64,000 nt of DNA from Pratylenchus scribneri (lineage: Eukaryota; Nematoda; Chromadorea; Rhabditida; Pratylenchidae), in assembly GCA_030063045.1 (NCBI GenBank), contig JAQSEB010000086.1, positions 1,014,501-1,078,500 of the forward strand, in the 5' to 3' direction. Shown here in pieces: positions 1 through 14,400 of the stretch (positions are counted from its first letter, which is position 1; each line of letters opens with the position of its first letter). Under the pieces are notes generated by a model. The model saw only the letters and a list, made by a program, of their open reading frames with translations, did no database searches and was not told the DNA's origin. The translations under genes and the position numbers were made by a program.

Positions 1-210
1 CGACGATAATTCCAACCAACCATAAGTGGCCACTTTGACACATCCAAAAAAGCCATAATATTCTGTTTTATACATATCTCCCTCATTTTAATTCATTCCA
101 TATCCATTTTAATCCATTCCCCCATCTAAACTATATTTTGAATAACCCAAAACCAATTTAATTGACCATTCGCACCGCTGATGGACTTTCGCCCATTCAT
201 TCCTTCAGTT

Positions 211-233
211 CCCCCCCCCCCCCCCCCCCCCCC
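211..233. repeat. C23 mononucleotide run
   Basis: Twenty-three consecutive C residues, followed by AAAACACC. It is a clear homopolymer and prone to slippage, so its length in the assembly may be unreliable. It inflates overlapping open frames with proline/glycine runs. Confidence 0.95.
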
Positions 234-519
234 AAAACACCCTCGTCCACCGCACACACACACAAATTTGGGGATTCGGTTCGGCGATTCCGCCTAATGA
301 GAGGAAGTGAGGAAGGCCAAGGCCATCCGTTCAATCGTCCGATCCAAATCCAATCCAATTCCTCGGTTCCATATTCATTCATTCCTTCTATAAAATTCCT
401 CATTCCTTCGATTTTATTCGTCCATTTGGGGCGAGTATTAAGGCTGCTGGATGGACACACATAAACATAACGGCCACCGGCCATCATCAGCAGTAATGTT
501 CGCCTTGGGGGCTCTTTTG

Positions 520-800
520 GACGACATTCTCTTCTCTCCCTTATAGGCGAGCGCTTCTCTTCTCCCTTTAGCCTTTAGGCGAGTGGTTTCTCTTCCGTCG
601 AGGGCAGCTTTTTCTCTTCCACCGAGAGCAGCGTTTCCTTTTCCCTTCGGGCGCTTTCTCTGCTCTCGAGGGCAGCTTTTTCTCTAGCTTTTAATCTTCC
701 CATCTTTTGCACTTCTTCTCTTCCCCCTAGGCGAGCGCTTCTTCTTCCTCTTCTTCTTCATCTCTTCCTCTTCTTTTCCCTCATCTCTTCCTCCAAAATT
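520..800. repeat. CT-rich imperfect repeat
   Basis: Pyrimidine-rich stretch with recurring phrases such as TTTCTCTTCC, GGCGAGCGCTTCT and GAGGGCAGCTTTTTCTCT at irregular spacing of roughly 40-70 bases. It could act as a polypyrimidine promoter element, but the sequence shows only the repeated composition. Confidence 0.6.
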
Positions 801-2105
801 TTCCATCATTCCTCATTGAACTATTTCTCCCCCTTTTTCCCACTATTTTCCCAATTTTCAACATTGAGAATATGCAAAGAGATGAAGGCTTTTCACTTGG
901 CTTCTATTTCCCACTATTCCTCCTTAATGCTGTGAGTCAATCCAACTCAAAACTCAATGGATGGCAGCAACAGAAAATTGGAAGGGATGAGCCCGGCGAA
1001 AAGCTTAAGCCACCACCACTTTTTCGACCCATTAAAACCCTCATTCATAAACTCTAAAAGCATTTGTGTACTGCTACTGCTGTTGAGGCTTGAGGAGGGA
1101 GAAAAGCAGCTTATGGCCATATTTCCAGTAGTGGAATGAATGGAAAGGAAGAGGACACATATTTTTGGCCAACTTTGTCACAAAAAGTAGGGCCTTTTCT
1201 GCCGCTAGCCAGCCAGCCTTTTTGCCAAGAAAACATTTTCCTCCATCTTTTGTCCATCGAAAAATCCCAAAAAAGCCGAATCCCCATTTCGGGCAATTTT
1301 GACAAATGGGCAAACAAAATTCCCAAAAATGGAACTGACTGAAAAATCGATGCCAAGACAATACAATTTCTTCACAATAAAATTCCAGCACACCAAAATG
1401 TCTCATTTGGCCAAAAGGAATAATTCTTTTTATCATTTTCTCGTCCCAATGAGGCCAAATTAATTCCATAATAAATTCCTCTCATTTCTCGCCAAAAACA
1501 TAATAAAATAATAATCATTTTGCAGCTGGGTCCCAGCCCAGTCCCTTTCCATTCAATTCCATACAAATTTTGTATATTCCCCGCGGGTGCCTCACTGGAT
1601 TTCCATATTCCATTTCCATGAATATTTGAATATGTAAAAACTGGGCCATTTTGTTGCTTAAATTTCGAGGGAGGCATATTGGAGAATGCTTTGATGGCCA
1701 TGACCAAATATAGATCGGATAGAATCTTTAGATTATTCATTTGAAATTGAAAATTTTAGATGAAAAATAATTAAAATTTATGAGGCCTAAATTAGCGAAT
1801 TTCTTGGATGGGAGAATTAGCACGGCCTGGCTTTATTAGATCCTTTTTAGGCCTACCTAATCCCAATCATCAAATATCCCTTTCTTTTTAATTTGGTTTC
1901 TGAATAATTTAACTTTGCGATTTGTCCCTATTTTTCCAAATTTATTCATCAAAATTTAATGAAAAAGACACCCAAATTGTTCATTTCCTATTTCCTTTCA
2001 ATCCCTCTCCCAATTTCATTAAAAAAAAGTAATTTCCACTGGCCAATTTTTCGATTTTGCCCGAATTTTCGCTCTTACAACTTTTTTTTTTGCAAATTTG
2101 CATAA

Positions 2106-2123
2106 ATTTTTCGTCCCATTCAG
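2106..2123 (+). promoter_or_regulatory. Possible trans-splice acceptor upstream of spectrin
   Basis: A T-rich run ends in TTCGTCCCATTCAG, a nematode-like 3' splice site about 80 bases before the spectrin ATG and with no matching donor upstream. In nematodes such a site can accept a spliced leader. This is inference: a normal 5' UTR intron or no use at all is equally possible. Confidence 0.25.
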
Positions 2124-2204
2124 CAGCTCAAAATTGACAACATAGCGAAAAAAGAGACAATTTTAAACATTTTGAACATTTTAAAATAAATTTGAATTGA
2201 AAAA

Positions 2205-2471
2205 ATGGCCGAAAATGGCGGCGCCGCCACCGATTTGGGGCCTCCGCCCGATCCGGTGCTGGAAGTGCCACCGCCAAAGGAAATTAAAATTTTGGAATCC
2301 GCCGAAGACATTCAACATCGGCGTACGGAAGTTTTGGACCATTATGGCCAATTCAAGGATTATGCAAAAAATAAACGGGATCGACTGGAGGAGGCCCGTC
2401 AATTCCAATATTTCAAAAGGGATGCGGACGAGTTGGAAATTTGGATCCTGGAAAAGTTGCAGACAGCAGCG
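2205..2471 (+). CDS. spc-1: Alpha-spectrin exon 1: start and tetramerisation segment
   Basis: Residues 1-89. After a short acidic/proline leader comes the conserved lone helix of the partial first repeat (motif AEDIQ.RR..VLD.Y..FK, about residues 34-52), which in alpha-spectrins bundles with two helices of the beta-spectrin C-terminus to form the tetramer. The exon ends GCG|gtaatt in phase 0. The first full repeat starts here ([11 protein letters not shown]) and continues in exon 2. Confidence 0.95.
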
Positions 2472-5400
2472 GTAATTCCTTCCATCACATCCACCACAGT
2501 CAAAATTTGTCTCAATACATCAGTCAATTTGATTTGTCCATCCATTGGTTGACGGTTTAGATTAGAGGAAAATTGGGGAATTTTTTTTGAAGCATCCAAC
2601 TTCGCCTGCCCAATTTGTCGCCATTTAAAGTAACTCAGAAAGGACCAAACCAATTTTGATTATTTTGATATCAAATTAAAGAGCAGAATTTTGGCTATTT
2701 GATGATAATAATTTTATTTAAATTGGTTCAAAATTGACGAAAATATGCCACAAAAATCACTGAAAATTTTGCTAATCTATAGAAAGGCCAATAATTTAAA
2801 ATGTTTTTGAGCACAATTCTATCAATTCTGAATCAATGTACCTATAAATAAAAAAGATAGCCAACAGTCTGTGCACTTTAAGTTGTGATCAAAATGATCA
2901 AAATTGGTTCAGACTTCGATGAGTTTTATTATAAAAAGCGCGCAAATTGGGGTTTGGGGCATATTCATTTTGGATGTGAAAAATTCATAAAAAATTAATT
3001 TTGATTACAGTTTGAAAATTCTTTCTTTATTGGATTCAATGGAATAGAAAATTGTTGGCTAGATTTTCGGAGTTGAGGACGATTGAGTACTGTCGATAAA
3101 ATACGATAACCGGTGTTTGCCCATAGCTCAAGAGGGAAAAACCTATCTTGGAAGGCGATATACCTTTGGAAAGCTCAAAGTGTCCTCAAAAAAGTGGCTT
3201 TATAATTTCACATTTAAAAAAAGTTACATGTCTTTGAATGTAATAAACTCAAAAGCTTGTTGAAGTAAAGTCGCTTATTTTACAAATTGTTTTTAACTTT
3301 TCAAAAAATGAATTAAGCCACTTTTTAGAGGACATTTAGTGCTTTCAAATGGCATATCGCCTTCCTGAATTGGTTGCTTCCTTGTTGAGATATGGCCAAA
3401 AGAAAGGCCTTGGTATCTTCGGTAGCCAATTGCCACTTTGGCACGGATTTCATTTAACCATTGAAAGGGTGAAAACTTTTGCAATTTTAGGCCAAACAAG
3501 CAAATTTGATGCTATTTGATAGCCATGAGTGGGATAATTTGATAAAACATGAAATTTAATTTACAAAAATTATGGACAAAAAGACAGAAAAATAGGCCAA
3601 AATGGGGGCATCCTTTGATTTTTTTGCCGGGTCAAACGGAATTTGATAAATTATTTTGATGTTAAAAAATTCTACATAAATAGCTTAATTAAATGTGTAT
3701 AAAAGTTTTATTAATGGCACAAAATATTGACAAGATATTGGCCAATGTGAGAAATTCGGGTAGAAATTAGCTATTTAATTTGAAACCAAAATTCCAAATT
3801 TGAAAAAGGTTCATTTCCTTGAGAAACATTAGAAAGTCGAAAGCCTAAAGCACAAATGAATTGACCGAATAAAATATTTGCCACCCACAAAACAACTTTC
3901 AATTTTCTCTCCCCATTTTAAGGAGGAATCATTCCGTGACCCAACAAATTTGCAAGCTAAAATCCAAAAGCACGAGGCATTTGTGGCCGAAGTGCAGGCA
4001 CATTCGAATGCCATCACAAAGTTGGACAAAACCGGCAATGACATGATCCAACATGGCCACTATGAGAAGGAAACCATACGGAAGAGGTTGGACCGATTGC
4101 ATGAACTTTGGGATCGGCTTTTCGCAATGTTGGACAACAAAGGCCTAAAATTGGCACAAGCCCTGAAATTGCTCCAATTCATTCGGAAATGCGATGAAAT
4201 GTTGTATTGGATAAGGGACAAGGTATGGGCGCTGATTCTTTAGGATTTTTTTTGAAAAATCAAATCTCGAATTACTCGGAAATTTTTATTCCTTGGATCC
4301 CCATTTACACTGGGGGCTAAATTTTTGGAAACAGAAAAGCGATTAAAATAACAGTTTGGTGGAATACTTCGAGCCATTTTTGGAATTAAATTGGCTATAA
4401 ATTCTGCCATAAAATTGAATAAATTTCACAAATTAATTTATTGAATTGAAAATGAAATTCTTTCATGTAAAATGATCGGAAAAAACCCATTGAAACCATC
4501 AAAAATTATAAAAAAAAATTTGGTCCCATCCAATCCAATTGAAGCCAAGGATATTAATTTTGTAATGAGAATGGTCCAAATTTGAAATTTTGTGTGTTTA
4601 AAAAATGAATTTTAAAGTGGGAGGATTAATAAGAACTGTGGCAAAAGCCAAAATTATATCCTAGGCTATAAAAAGGAAAAATTCTTAGAAAAAATTTTTT
4701 TTACAAATTCGGCAATTATTTCCATCTTTCCGGATTCTGATGCCAATGCCAACGGATCCGCTCAAAGATTATAACGGCCAAACAATATCTCACAATAAGC
4801 TTCTCCATTATCACTATTAGATATTAATTTGGTTAAATTTTATTCAATTTAATGGGTATATTTGTAGCCAATTATGCTATAAAATTCACCTAAATTTTAT
4901 GCTAAATCTTGACAGATCACATTTGTGTCATCCAGCGATTTGGGCACCGATTTGGAGCATGTTGAGGTGATGCAACGAAAATTCGACGAATTCCTCAAGG
5001 AGCTGGATTCGCACCAATCCCGTGTGTTGGACATCAACCATGAGGCGAATGCCCTCATTGACGAGGGCCATCCGGAACAGCACCAAATCCATAATAAAAG
5101 GGAGGAGGTGAATGAGGCATGGCATCGGCTGGGCACAATGACAGCAACAAGGTACGGTGCTCGCCAGAGAGGATTACCGTATTGCCAAGGGATTACCGTA
5201 TATTTTTTCTCTATTAGAAGCCCATGGGTTTATATTTTTCAGAGCCTCTCTAGGGTGGTCTAGGGCTATTATTAGAGAGTGGGTTATTATTGGAGAGAGG
5301 CTTTACTAGAGGATGGGCTTATAATAGAAAACAATACGGTAATATGAAAAAAAGGATGGGAAGAAAATGATGGAATCTGCCCATTTGAACGCTGAGATTG

Positions 5401-8400
5401 CTTTATTTAACCTTATGAATTAAAGAATTTTCATTAGATTTTAATTATTAGATGTAAGAATATGAATGAACTGGATTAGATCTTTGTAGAAAATAAGTGG
5501 ATTTCTTAGAATTAAAAGAATTATTATCAAAAAAATGGAAAACAACGAATGTATAAAAAATGGTTTCACTCCCTTATTTTAGAAACCCAAATTTTATAGG
5601 GATTCAATGACAAAAACTTAGTCCTTCAAAATTAAAATATAAATTAGTCGAAAAGGATTTATGTAGTGGTTCCAAAGTGACCTAATAAACAAATTTGGAT
5701 TAAGCGCTATGAGATATGCCGAAATAAGTGGCTTTATTAGTTTTTTGGCTCATAATCATTGATCAATCAGGCAATATAGTAATAGGAAGGCCTATATACT
5801 ACATATTAATCGAACGGCCTAAGTTTCCTCTATAAATATGGCCAAGTTAAATTATTTTAAATTCATTAAAAATGGAAGAAATTTTAAAGTTAAAAAATTC
5901 CAACTATTTTGGGAAAATACCATTCATGGTAATGGTAAAATGCCATGTAAAAATGTTGACATTGGCTTATAAAGTATGGCATAAAATGGGGCAAAATAGG
6001 GGAAAAATTTGATTTATTTAATTCAAAATTCAACATTCCAAAATTCAACTTAAATATTTCCCCTTTGAAGACGTGAAGCCCTATTCGGCGCTCAACAAAT
6101 TCAACGCTTCTATCGAGATATTGATGAGACTTTGGCCTGGATTGGGGAAAAGGAGCTGACATTGGCCACGGATGATTATGGCCGAGATTTGAACAATGTC
6201 CAGGCATTGCAACGAAAACATGAGGGCACTGAGAGGGATTTGGCCGCGCTGGAATCAAAGGTGGGGGAAAATGGATGGACAAGCGAATATTTTTAGTGTC
6301 TGGGTCATTCTTTTGGCCATAGCTCAACAGGAAAGAAACTAATTTGGAAAGGCGTTATGCCATTTGAAAACCCTAAAAATCCTCTAAAAGTTGGCTATTT
6401 AAATTTAATAAAATTTAGGCTTGAAAATTTAAATGTCTTTGATTGTCATAAATCGAACATTTTTGAGGAAAAGTCGTTTATTTTACAAATTTTTCTTTAA
6501 ATTTTCAAAAATTAGAAAAGCCACATTTTAGAGGACATTTAGGGCTTTCAAAAGGCATATTGCCTTCCTAATTTGGTTGCTTCCTTGTTGAGTTATAGCC
6601 TAAACAATGCCATAGGTATAGGTACCCAATTGGCAGTATTCAATCGTCATGCTTTGAATTTTGATTCATAGCTAAACAAGGCTAAAACTAATTTAGGAAG
6701 GCATTAAATCATTCAAAAGAACAGAGTGTCCTCTATAAATTAGCTTATTAACTTTTTTGAATTCTTAAAATTTTAATGAAAAAATGCTTTTCCCAAGAGA
6801 ACCCTAGTTATTTCCATTCTCTTTGTCCAAATTTAATATTCATTTTGGAATTAATTAAATAGCAAATATAATAAAGCCACTTTATAGAGGAGTTTTAGAG
6901 CTTTCCAATGGCATAATGCCTTCCAAAATTGGTTATTTCCTTGTTGAGTTATGGCCAAAAGAATGGTCACGTTTATGAAAATTTAAATAAACAAAGGGAA
7001 AAAATTTACCCAAATAATATTTATATTCATCTAAAAATTCACAGATGGAAAAATTGGGCACAGAGGCCGATCGCCTCTGCCAATTGTATCCGGAAATGTC
7101 CACTGAAATTAGCACCAAAACCGACGAGGCCAAAACGCGTTGGGACGCGTTGAAAGAGGCGGCAGAGCAGAGAAAGCGCGCATTGGACCGTTCCTATAAT
7201 CGACATCGATTCATGGCGGATTATCGGGAGCTAGGGGATTGGATTAATGGCATTCGGCTGTTGATCCAATCTGCTGAGTTGGCCAAGGATGTGGCCGGTG
7301 CAGAGGCACTCTTGGAGCAACATCAGGTGGGTAAAAAAGGAAAAATTATATTAATTAGGCGATAAATGTATTGAAAATAACGAAAATTATAATGGTTCCG
7401 AAGTTTAGAATTTTAGCCTAGATCTTCAAACCTTATACTCGGTCGATAGACTCGTCAAGATGCAACATTTAATTATGTTTTGCTATGGGTTTAAGCAATT
7501 CTAAATTAGTTTTGAACCATTAAACCAAATTAGTTTAAACCGTTTAATACCCTTTAATTGTTGACCAAACCATTGCAAATTATATACCATTCAATGCGTC
7601 TTGACCAGCTTTATCCAATTTAGGGTATATATGGTTTCGGAACGGTAGGATAAACCCTCCCTAAACTATAATGATTTTTTCGATATTTTCTCGACAAATT
7701 AATTACTATTAATTTTATTTATTTTCTCACTCTCACAGGAGCATAAAGGTGAAATTGATGCTCGGGCAGATTCATTTGCCCAAACGGCAGAAACTGGCCA
7801 GAAATTATTGGATGATGGAATTGAGCAAGCCGATGAAATTCGTCAATGCCTTCAGCATTTGGCCACCGAACAGGCCAGCCTCAACAATCTTTGGGAGGAA
7901 CGGCGAATTCTCTATGAACAATGCATGGATTTGCAACTTTTTTATCGGTCCTTTTTTTGTTTTTTTGTAATTGAAAAATGGGAATAGAATGGACTTTTTC
8001 AAAGGAATATACCTAACTTGGCGCCATTTATTATAATTTATAACTCATCAAAGACTGAATTAATTTTGATAATTTTGTTATCAAATTAAAGAGCGGACTT
8101 TTGGCTATCAAATGATATTAATTTTATTTAAATTAATTCAGAAATGATGGAATTATGTTTAAAAAATTCACTGAAAAATTCATTAATCAACAGTATTGAT
8201 AAATTTAATAATGGTTTTGTGAGCATAATTCCAACAATTCTATATCAATTTAAATAAAATTAATATCATTTAATAGCCAAATGTCTGCTCTTTAATTTGA
8301 TGCAAATTCATCAAATTGATTTAGCCCTTGATAAGTTCTTTTAAAAGGCGACAAGTTGGGCTGCTCCACCAGAAGGGAATGGGCCCTTTTCACCGTATAG

Positions 8401-11400
8401 CGTAATTTGCTATTCAAATTTTGCGATCCATACCAAAAAATTATACAAAGTAAAATTTAGGGCTTAAAATTTCGGTTTTAAAAGATCGGAGGGTGGGTAT
8501 TTAACTATATTTTGGTTAAAATTCGGGGCGGCCGCAAATTTCAGTTAAACATCCATTCGAAGGGAAAATATTATTAATTTCCTACAAATTTCAGTGATAC
8601 TGAACAAGCCGAAACATGGATGACCAAACAGGAGGCATTCCTTCAAAATGACGATTTAGGCGATTCCCTGGATGCGGTTGAATCATTGCTGAAAAAGCAT
8701 GAAGATTTCGAGAAATCGCTGGCCGCCCAAGAGGAGAAAATCCATGCATTGGATGAATTTGCCACAAAATTAATTGAAGGAGGCCATTATGCGGCAGAGG
8801 ATGTGGCCGCAAGGCGTGAAAAGTTGTTGGCCCGAAGACGGCATTTGATGGAAAGAACGGCGGAGCGAAGGGAACGTCTGAAGGAGTCTTATAGGCGAGT
8901 GAATGGGACATTTTACCATTCTTTTGGCCATAACTGAACAAGGAAAAAACTAATTTAGGAAGGCGATATGCCATTTGAAAGCTTAAGTTTCTTCTAAAAA
9001 GTGGCTTAACTAATTTACTGAAATTTAGGCCTTAAATAAAGTTACTTATCTTTTAATGAATGTAATTTACCCGAATTTAGAGGAAAACCGCTTATTCTAT
9101 AAATTGTTTTAAGTTTTCAATTAGTTAAACCACTTTTTAGAGGACATTTAGGGCTTTCAAATGGCATAATTCCTTCCTGAATTGGTTGCTTCTTTGTTGA
9201 GTTACGGCCAAACGAATAGCCAGGGTACTCAATTGACGATGTTGAATCCTATTTAAATTATTTTGGAGCAAATTTTTAACCAAATTAAAGTTGCGGTGGG
9301 GTATATTAATATATTTGATATTTTTAAAATATTCATATTTTATCAATTAAATGACATATTTAATTTGCAAAAACATTGGATTTTCATAAAGATTTTTCTT
9401 GCTAGAAAATATTCCTTTTTTCAGGCCATATAACTTGGCCATAACAATGTGTTAGAGCTTATCGGATTAATTTAGTATTAGGTTAAAGCTAGGGCTTAGC
9501 TTTCGGAAGAGAGCAATCTTAAATAAGCCTCAAAATATTTTTTCAAAAATTTTCTACAAATTAAAGTGGACTTTTCTATTGAACCATAAAAAAGCAATGA
9601 CTATCGAATTTGCCTTAAATTGACTCCTTCCATTCACCTCTAATTTTTACAGGTTGCACAGTTTTGATCGAGATTGCGACGAAATGTTGGGATGGATGAA
9701 TGAAAAATTGAAAACGGCCAAAGATCAAAGTTACTTGGACCCAACAAACATTCGTGGGAAACTGCAAAAACATGCAAATTTTGAGCAAGAATTGCGGGCG
9801 AATCGAAATCGATTGGATGAAATCAAGGCTACCGGACAAGAATTGGTCCTAGCTGGTCATTTTGCCAATGAACATGTCCAGTCGAGGTTGGCCGAAGTGG
9901 AGGATCTGTGGGCCCAGCTGGTGGAGGCCAGCGCATTGAAGGGTGCAAAATTGCAAGAGGCTAATCAGGCAAGCCACACGCTTTTTTCGTTAAATTGGAA
10001 TGGGAATGGTTCTAGGCTATTTAATTAAGATTTGGATTCATACATTTGGAATTATTGGATATTAAAAAATTTTCTAAAATAAATTGTGGTTAATTTCACA
10101 AAATCGGTGAACTCTGAAACTGAAAACCAAAATTATTATTTTTGATAAAATAATATAAAAACGAAAACTGTTTGAAGGGAATTTTGGTACTTCTAATTAT
10201 ATTTGCGCGCAGATTTTGAATTTTTTTTTTGTAATTTTGATCTTATTTTCCAATAAATTATTGATAATATTTTACGGCCTAGAATCTTATGCTAAATATG
10301 GGGTAACATACTAGTAAGTGTTAAATTTGGAAGGCGAAAAAATCTTGCTGTAGTGTAGATAATTAAGAAGACCGGAATTTTTTTATGAAGACCGAAATCC
10401 GGGATTTTGCCTCCTATTTTAAATTTGGAGCTATCCATTCTAGAGGATTTTGAAAAAGAAAAAAGGCCATCATAGGTCCATCAATACCGTAACCGTTTGC
10501 CCGCCCCCGCAGGCATCATCAAAATATTTCAGAAAAAAGAACCGAATTATAAAATAATAATAACTCATCAAAGACTAAAGAATTTTGATGATTTTGTTAT
10601 CAAAATAGATTAATGGCTAACTAATTTATATTAATTTCATTTAAATTGATTTAGAATTTATGTAATTGTGGAACAAGAAAAAAAATTTAAAATGACTTTG
10701 ATATGGATTAGCCAAATTTTCATCATTTTTTGAGCATTTCTTCATCAATTCCGAACCAGTTTAAATAAAATAATATTAATGGATAATAAAAAGTCTACTC
10801 TTTTATTTGATAATAAAATTATCAAAATTATTTCATTTTTTGTAGTTATTATAAACGAAACTAAGTTGGGTACTTTTTGCTAATGGGGCCATCTTTTGTC
10901 AAAATTTCCAGGGGAATCTGCCAATTATTATCCCAAAAATATAAATATATATAATTCCTTCAGGAACAACTCTTCAACCGAAACATCGAAGACGTGGAAT
11001 TGTGGTTGAGCGAGTTGGAAGGTCAACTGGCCAGCGAAGATTTTGGCAAAGATTTGATTTCTGTGCAAAATTTACAAAAAAAGTTGGGCCTTGTCGAGGC
11101 GGACTACAATGCACACCAAGAGCGAATTGACACAATTGGGCATCAGGCAAAGGAATTCCAAGATTCCGGCCATTTCAATGCCCCACAAATTGGCAAAAAG
11201 CAACAATTCCTGCAGCAACGATTCCAGGCACTTCGTGACCCACTTCAGAGACGCAAAAATAAGTTGGCCGAGTCGCTGTTGGGCCATCAATTGTTCAGGT
11301 GATAATCTTTTACTTTCACCATGTTTTTCTCCACAAAAATCTTTTTACTGATGACCCCAAAAGTAGGAATTTTAGAAATTTTTTTGACAAAATTCATAAA

Positions 11401-14400
11401 AAAGAATAGAACTCCACACAAAATAATAGAATTAATTTTTATATATAAGATTGATGAGAAAAGCACATATAATTATTTTTTGGGCATTTATATTTCAAGT
11501 TTTTTGACGTAATTTGGACTTATTTTTACCCATTTTTTAGCAATTTTTTCAAGAGAAAACTTGCATTTAGAAAAATGCAATTAAAAAACAAAAATGACCA
11601 ATTTTGGGTTCCCGAACTCAAACTTATTTTTGACACATTTCACAAAAAACTTAAACAAGCACCTATTTTGCTAGTTAAAGACCTAAAATCCAGGCTCTAA
11701 TTATTATATGATTATTCACTTGAAAATATTCGTAATTCTAATTCCATTAATTTTTATGATTTTGTAAAAATTCAAAAAATATTTTTGGAATAAAAAGTTT
11801 TTTTATTTATGTGTAATAAAATTTGGAAAAATTTTTTCGGGTATTTGAAGGAAAGATGTTATTTGGAAAAAAATAAAATTTATTATTCAGAGACATTGAC
11901 GATGAATTGGCATGGATTCGTGAAAAGGAGCAGGTGGCGGCATCCACCAATCGGGGCCGCGATTTGGTTGGCGTGCAAAATTTAATAAAAAAGCAAAATG
12001 CCTTGATGGCCGAAATAAACAATCATGAACCACAAATTGAGCAAGTTGCGGCCGCAGCCGATCAAATGATCCAGCGGGGCCATTTCCTGGCACCGGATAT
12101 TCGCGACAAATTGGCCCAATTGCGAGACAATTGGCGGGCGCTGAAAACGAAGGCTGAGAAGAGGAAACAGGTAGAGAAATAGGTATAGGAAGATTAGGGT
12201 AAAGAAGATATTTGGAGGCTTATAATTCAGCATTCTAAATTTTAATTGGATAGAGAGAACATAAAATTTCTAATATTAAATTTATAATTAAACTTATTAG
12301 CAAATTTACATAAAATTGCGGTAAAACGACTTTTCAGTCTGTAAGCATCATTCATAATTTTTATTAAAAAAAATTTTTTTTTAATTGAATTTATTCACTT
12401 TTTGATAGAGAATTATCCAATTTCAACCACTTTTAATAAAAAATTCCATCCAATTAGAATTAAATTAATTAAAAATAATTCCAAAAAATGGTTAATAAAA
12501 ATAAATTTTATTTTTATCCTTTTTCATAGAGAATTTTCTGCTCCATCCAATTAAAAATTAAAGTGTTCAACGGTATTTTTTGCTCTTATTTATCGGACAT
12601 GTCCGATAAACTAAAATGCAAAAATGATTTCTCCCAATTCTACTAGGATTTGGCCGATTCCCATCAATCGCATCAATATTTGGCCGATGCAAACGAGGCG
12701 GAATCATGGATGCGTGACAAGGAGCCAATTGTTGGCAGCATGGATTATGGCAAAGATGAGGACAGTGCCGAATCATTGCTGAAAAAGCACCGTGCGCTAA
12801 TGAGCGATTTGGACGCATTTCGAACGACAATTGAGGAATTGAGGAGGGAGGCCGCACAATGCAAATATCAGGAACAATTGGGTGGCCAATTGGGCAAGGA
12901 ATGTGTGGTGGCCCTGTATGAATATCAGGAGAAATCGCCAAGGGAAGTATCAATGAAGAAGGGCGACGTTTTGACCCTGTTGAATTCGTCCAATAAAGAT
13001 TGGTGAGTATGGGGGAGGCATATGGTATTTGGGAAAAAACATTGAAATAATTGAAAAAAGAATAAATTACACCAAAATAATTACATTGATTAAAGTAAGG
13101 ATTTGTGCTACATTCCCAAACCATATACCCAATTTGTATCGAACTAGTCAAAACGCATTGAATGGTATATAAATTGTCATGGTTTGGTCAAAAATTAAAG
13201 GGTATTAAACGGTTTAAACCAATTTTGGTTTGGTCAAAAATTAAAGGGTATTAAACGGTTTAAACCCATTTTGGTTTGGTCAAAAATTAAAGGGTATTAA
13301 ACGGTTTAAACCCATTTTGGTTTGGTCAACAATTAAAGGGTATTAAACGGTTTAAACCAATTTTGGTTTTTTGGTTGAAAACTAAATTAGAATTGGGTTA
13401 AACCCAAATAAAAACATAATTAAATAATGTACTTGGAGATTTGTCAAATAGATAAAGATTTGTGTGTCTATAATATGAACCCTATATAACTTTTTGACAT
13501 CTTTTCTTTATGACATTTAAATTTTTTTTTCTCAATAATTTAATTATTTTCCTTTCTAAAATTGAATTTAATTTGCCAGGTGGAAAGTGGAGGTACAAGA
13601 TCGACAAGGTTTTGTGCCGGCTGCTTACGTGAAACGAATTGAACCTGGCACACAACATCATCATCAGGCAATGGCCGGCCAACCAATGAACACAATTAAC
13701 TCAAAACAAAGCCAAATTGAGGATCAATACCAAAAATTGTTGATGCTTGGTGAGCAACGACGCCGAAAATTGGAAGAAGCATGCAAGGCGTATCAATTGT
13801 TACGTGAGGCAAATGATTTGGCCGAATGGATTCGGACACGTGAGACTGTGGCATCGCAACAAGAAATTGGCCAAGACTTGGAGCAAGTGGAAATATTGCA
13901 GACCAAATTCAACGATTTCAAGAGTGATTTGAAGGCAAATGAAGTTAGGCTGCAAGAAATGAATCAAATTGCCACAAGGTAAATTGTAGGAGGAGAGAAT
14001 ATTCAATATAGTAGAGTACTTTTATGGGTGACATGTTTACATTGGTATGCCGGTCGGATGGACTGACATGAATATTGGATATAGGCCAGAATTTGTTTTT
14101 TTTTTTCGCAAATCAGATTTTTTATCGCAAATGAGTAGAACAGAATCAGAATTTTAATTTTTGTGTTTTTGGCAGATCAGAATTTCTATTTTTAGCAGTT
14201 AAAACTTTTTAAAACTTGCATTTTTGTGTTTTTTTTTTGTAAATAAGTATCTATCAAAAATTGCGCTTGCCGCAAATGAGAATTTTTCTTTTTGAAATCA
14301 GAATAAGAATTCCTATTTTTACAAATCAGAATTTATGTTGTGTTTTCTCAAATCAGAATTTGTGTTTTTTTTAGTAAATCAGAATTTATTTAGGTTTTTC

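Larger units (their letters stand above)
1..2204. other. Upstream region of alpha-spectrin, no gene recognised
   Basis: This stretch precedes the spectrin start codon. It holds a 23-base C run, a CT-rich imperfect repeat around 520-800, and AT-rich sequence from about 1740 on. Open frames on both strands (for example 197-487 minus and 1372-1740 minus) lack recognisable protein features and no splice-consistent model was found. The promoter and 5' UTR of the spectrin gene presumably lie here, but no TATA box or start site can be assigned from sequence alone. Confidence 0.6.

Noticed and set aside
197..487. Minus-strand ORF with a glycine run
   Set aside because: The run is the C23 homopolymer; the rest shows no protein features.
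1372..1740. 122-codon minus-strand ORF upstream of spectrin
   Set aside because: No domain, no signal peptide, no splice support; composition similar to the local intergenic DNA.
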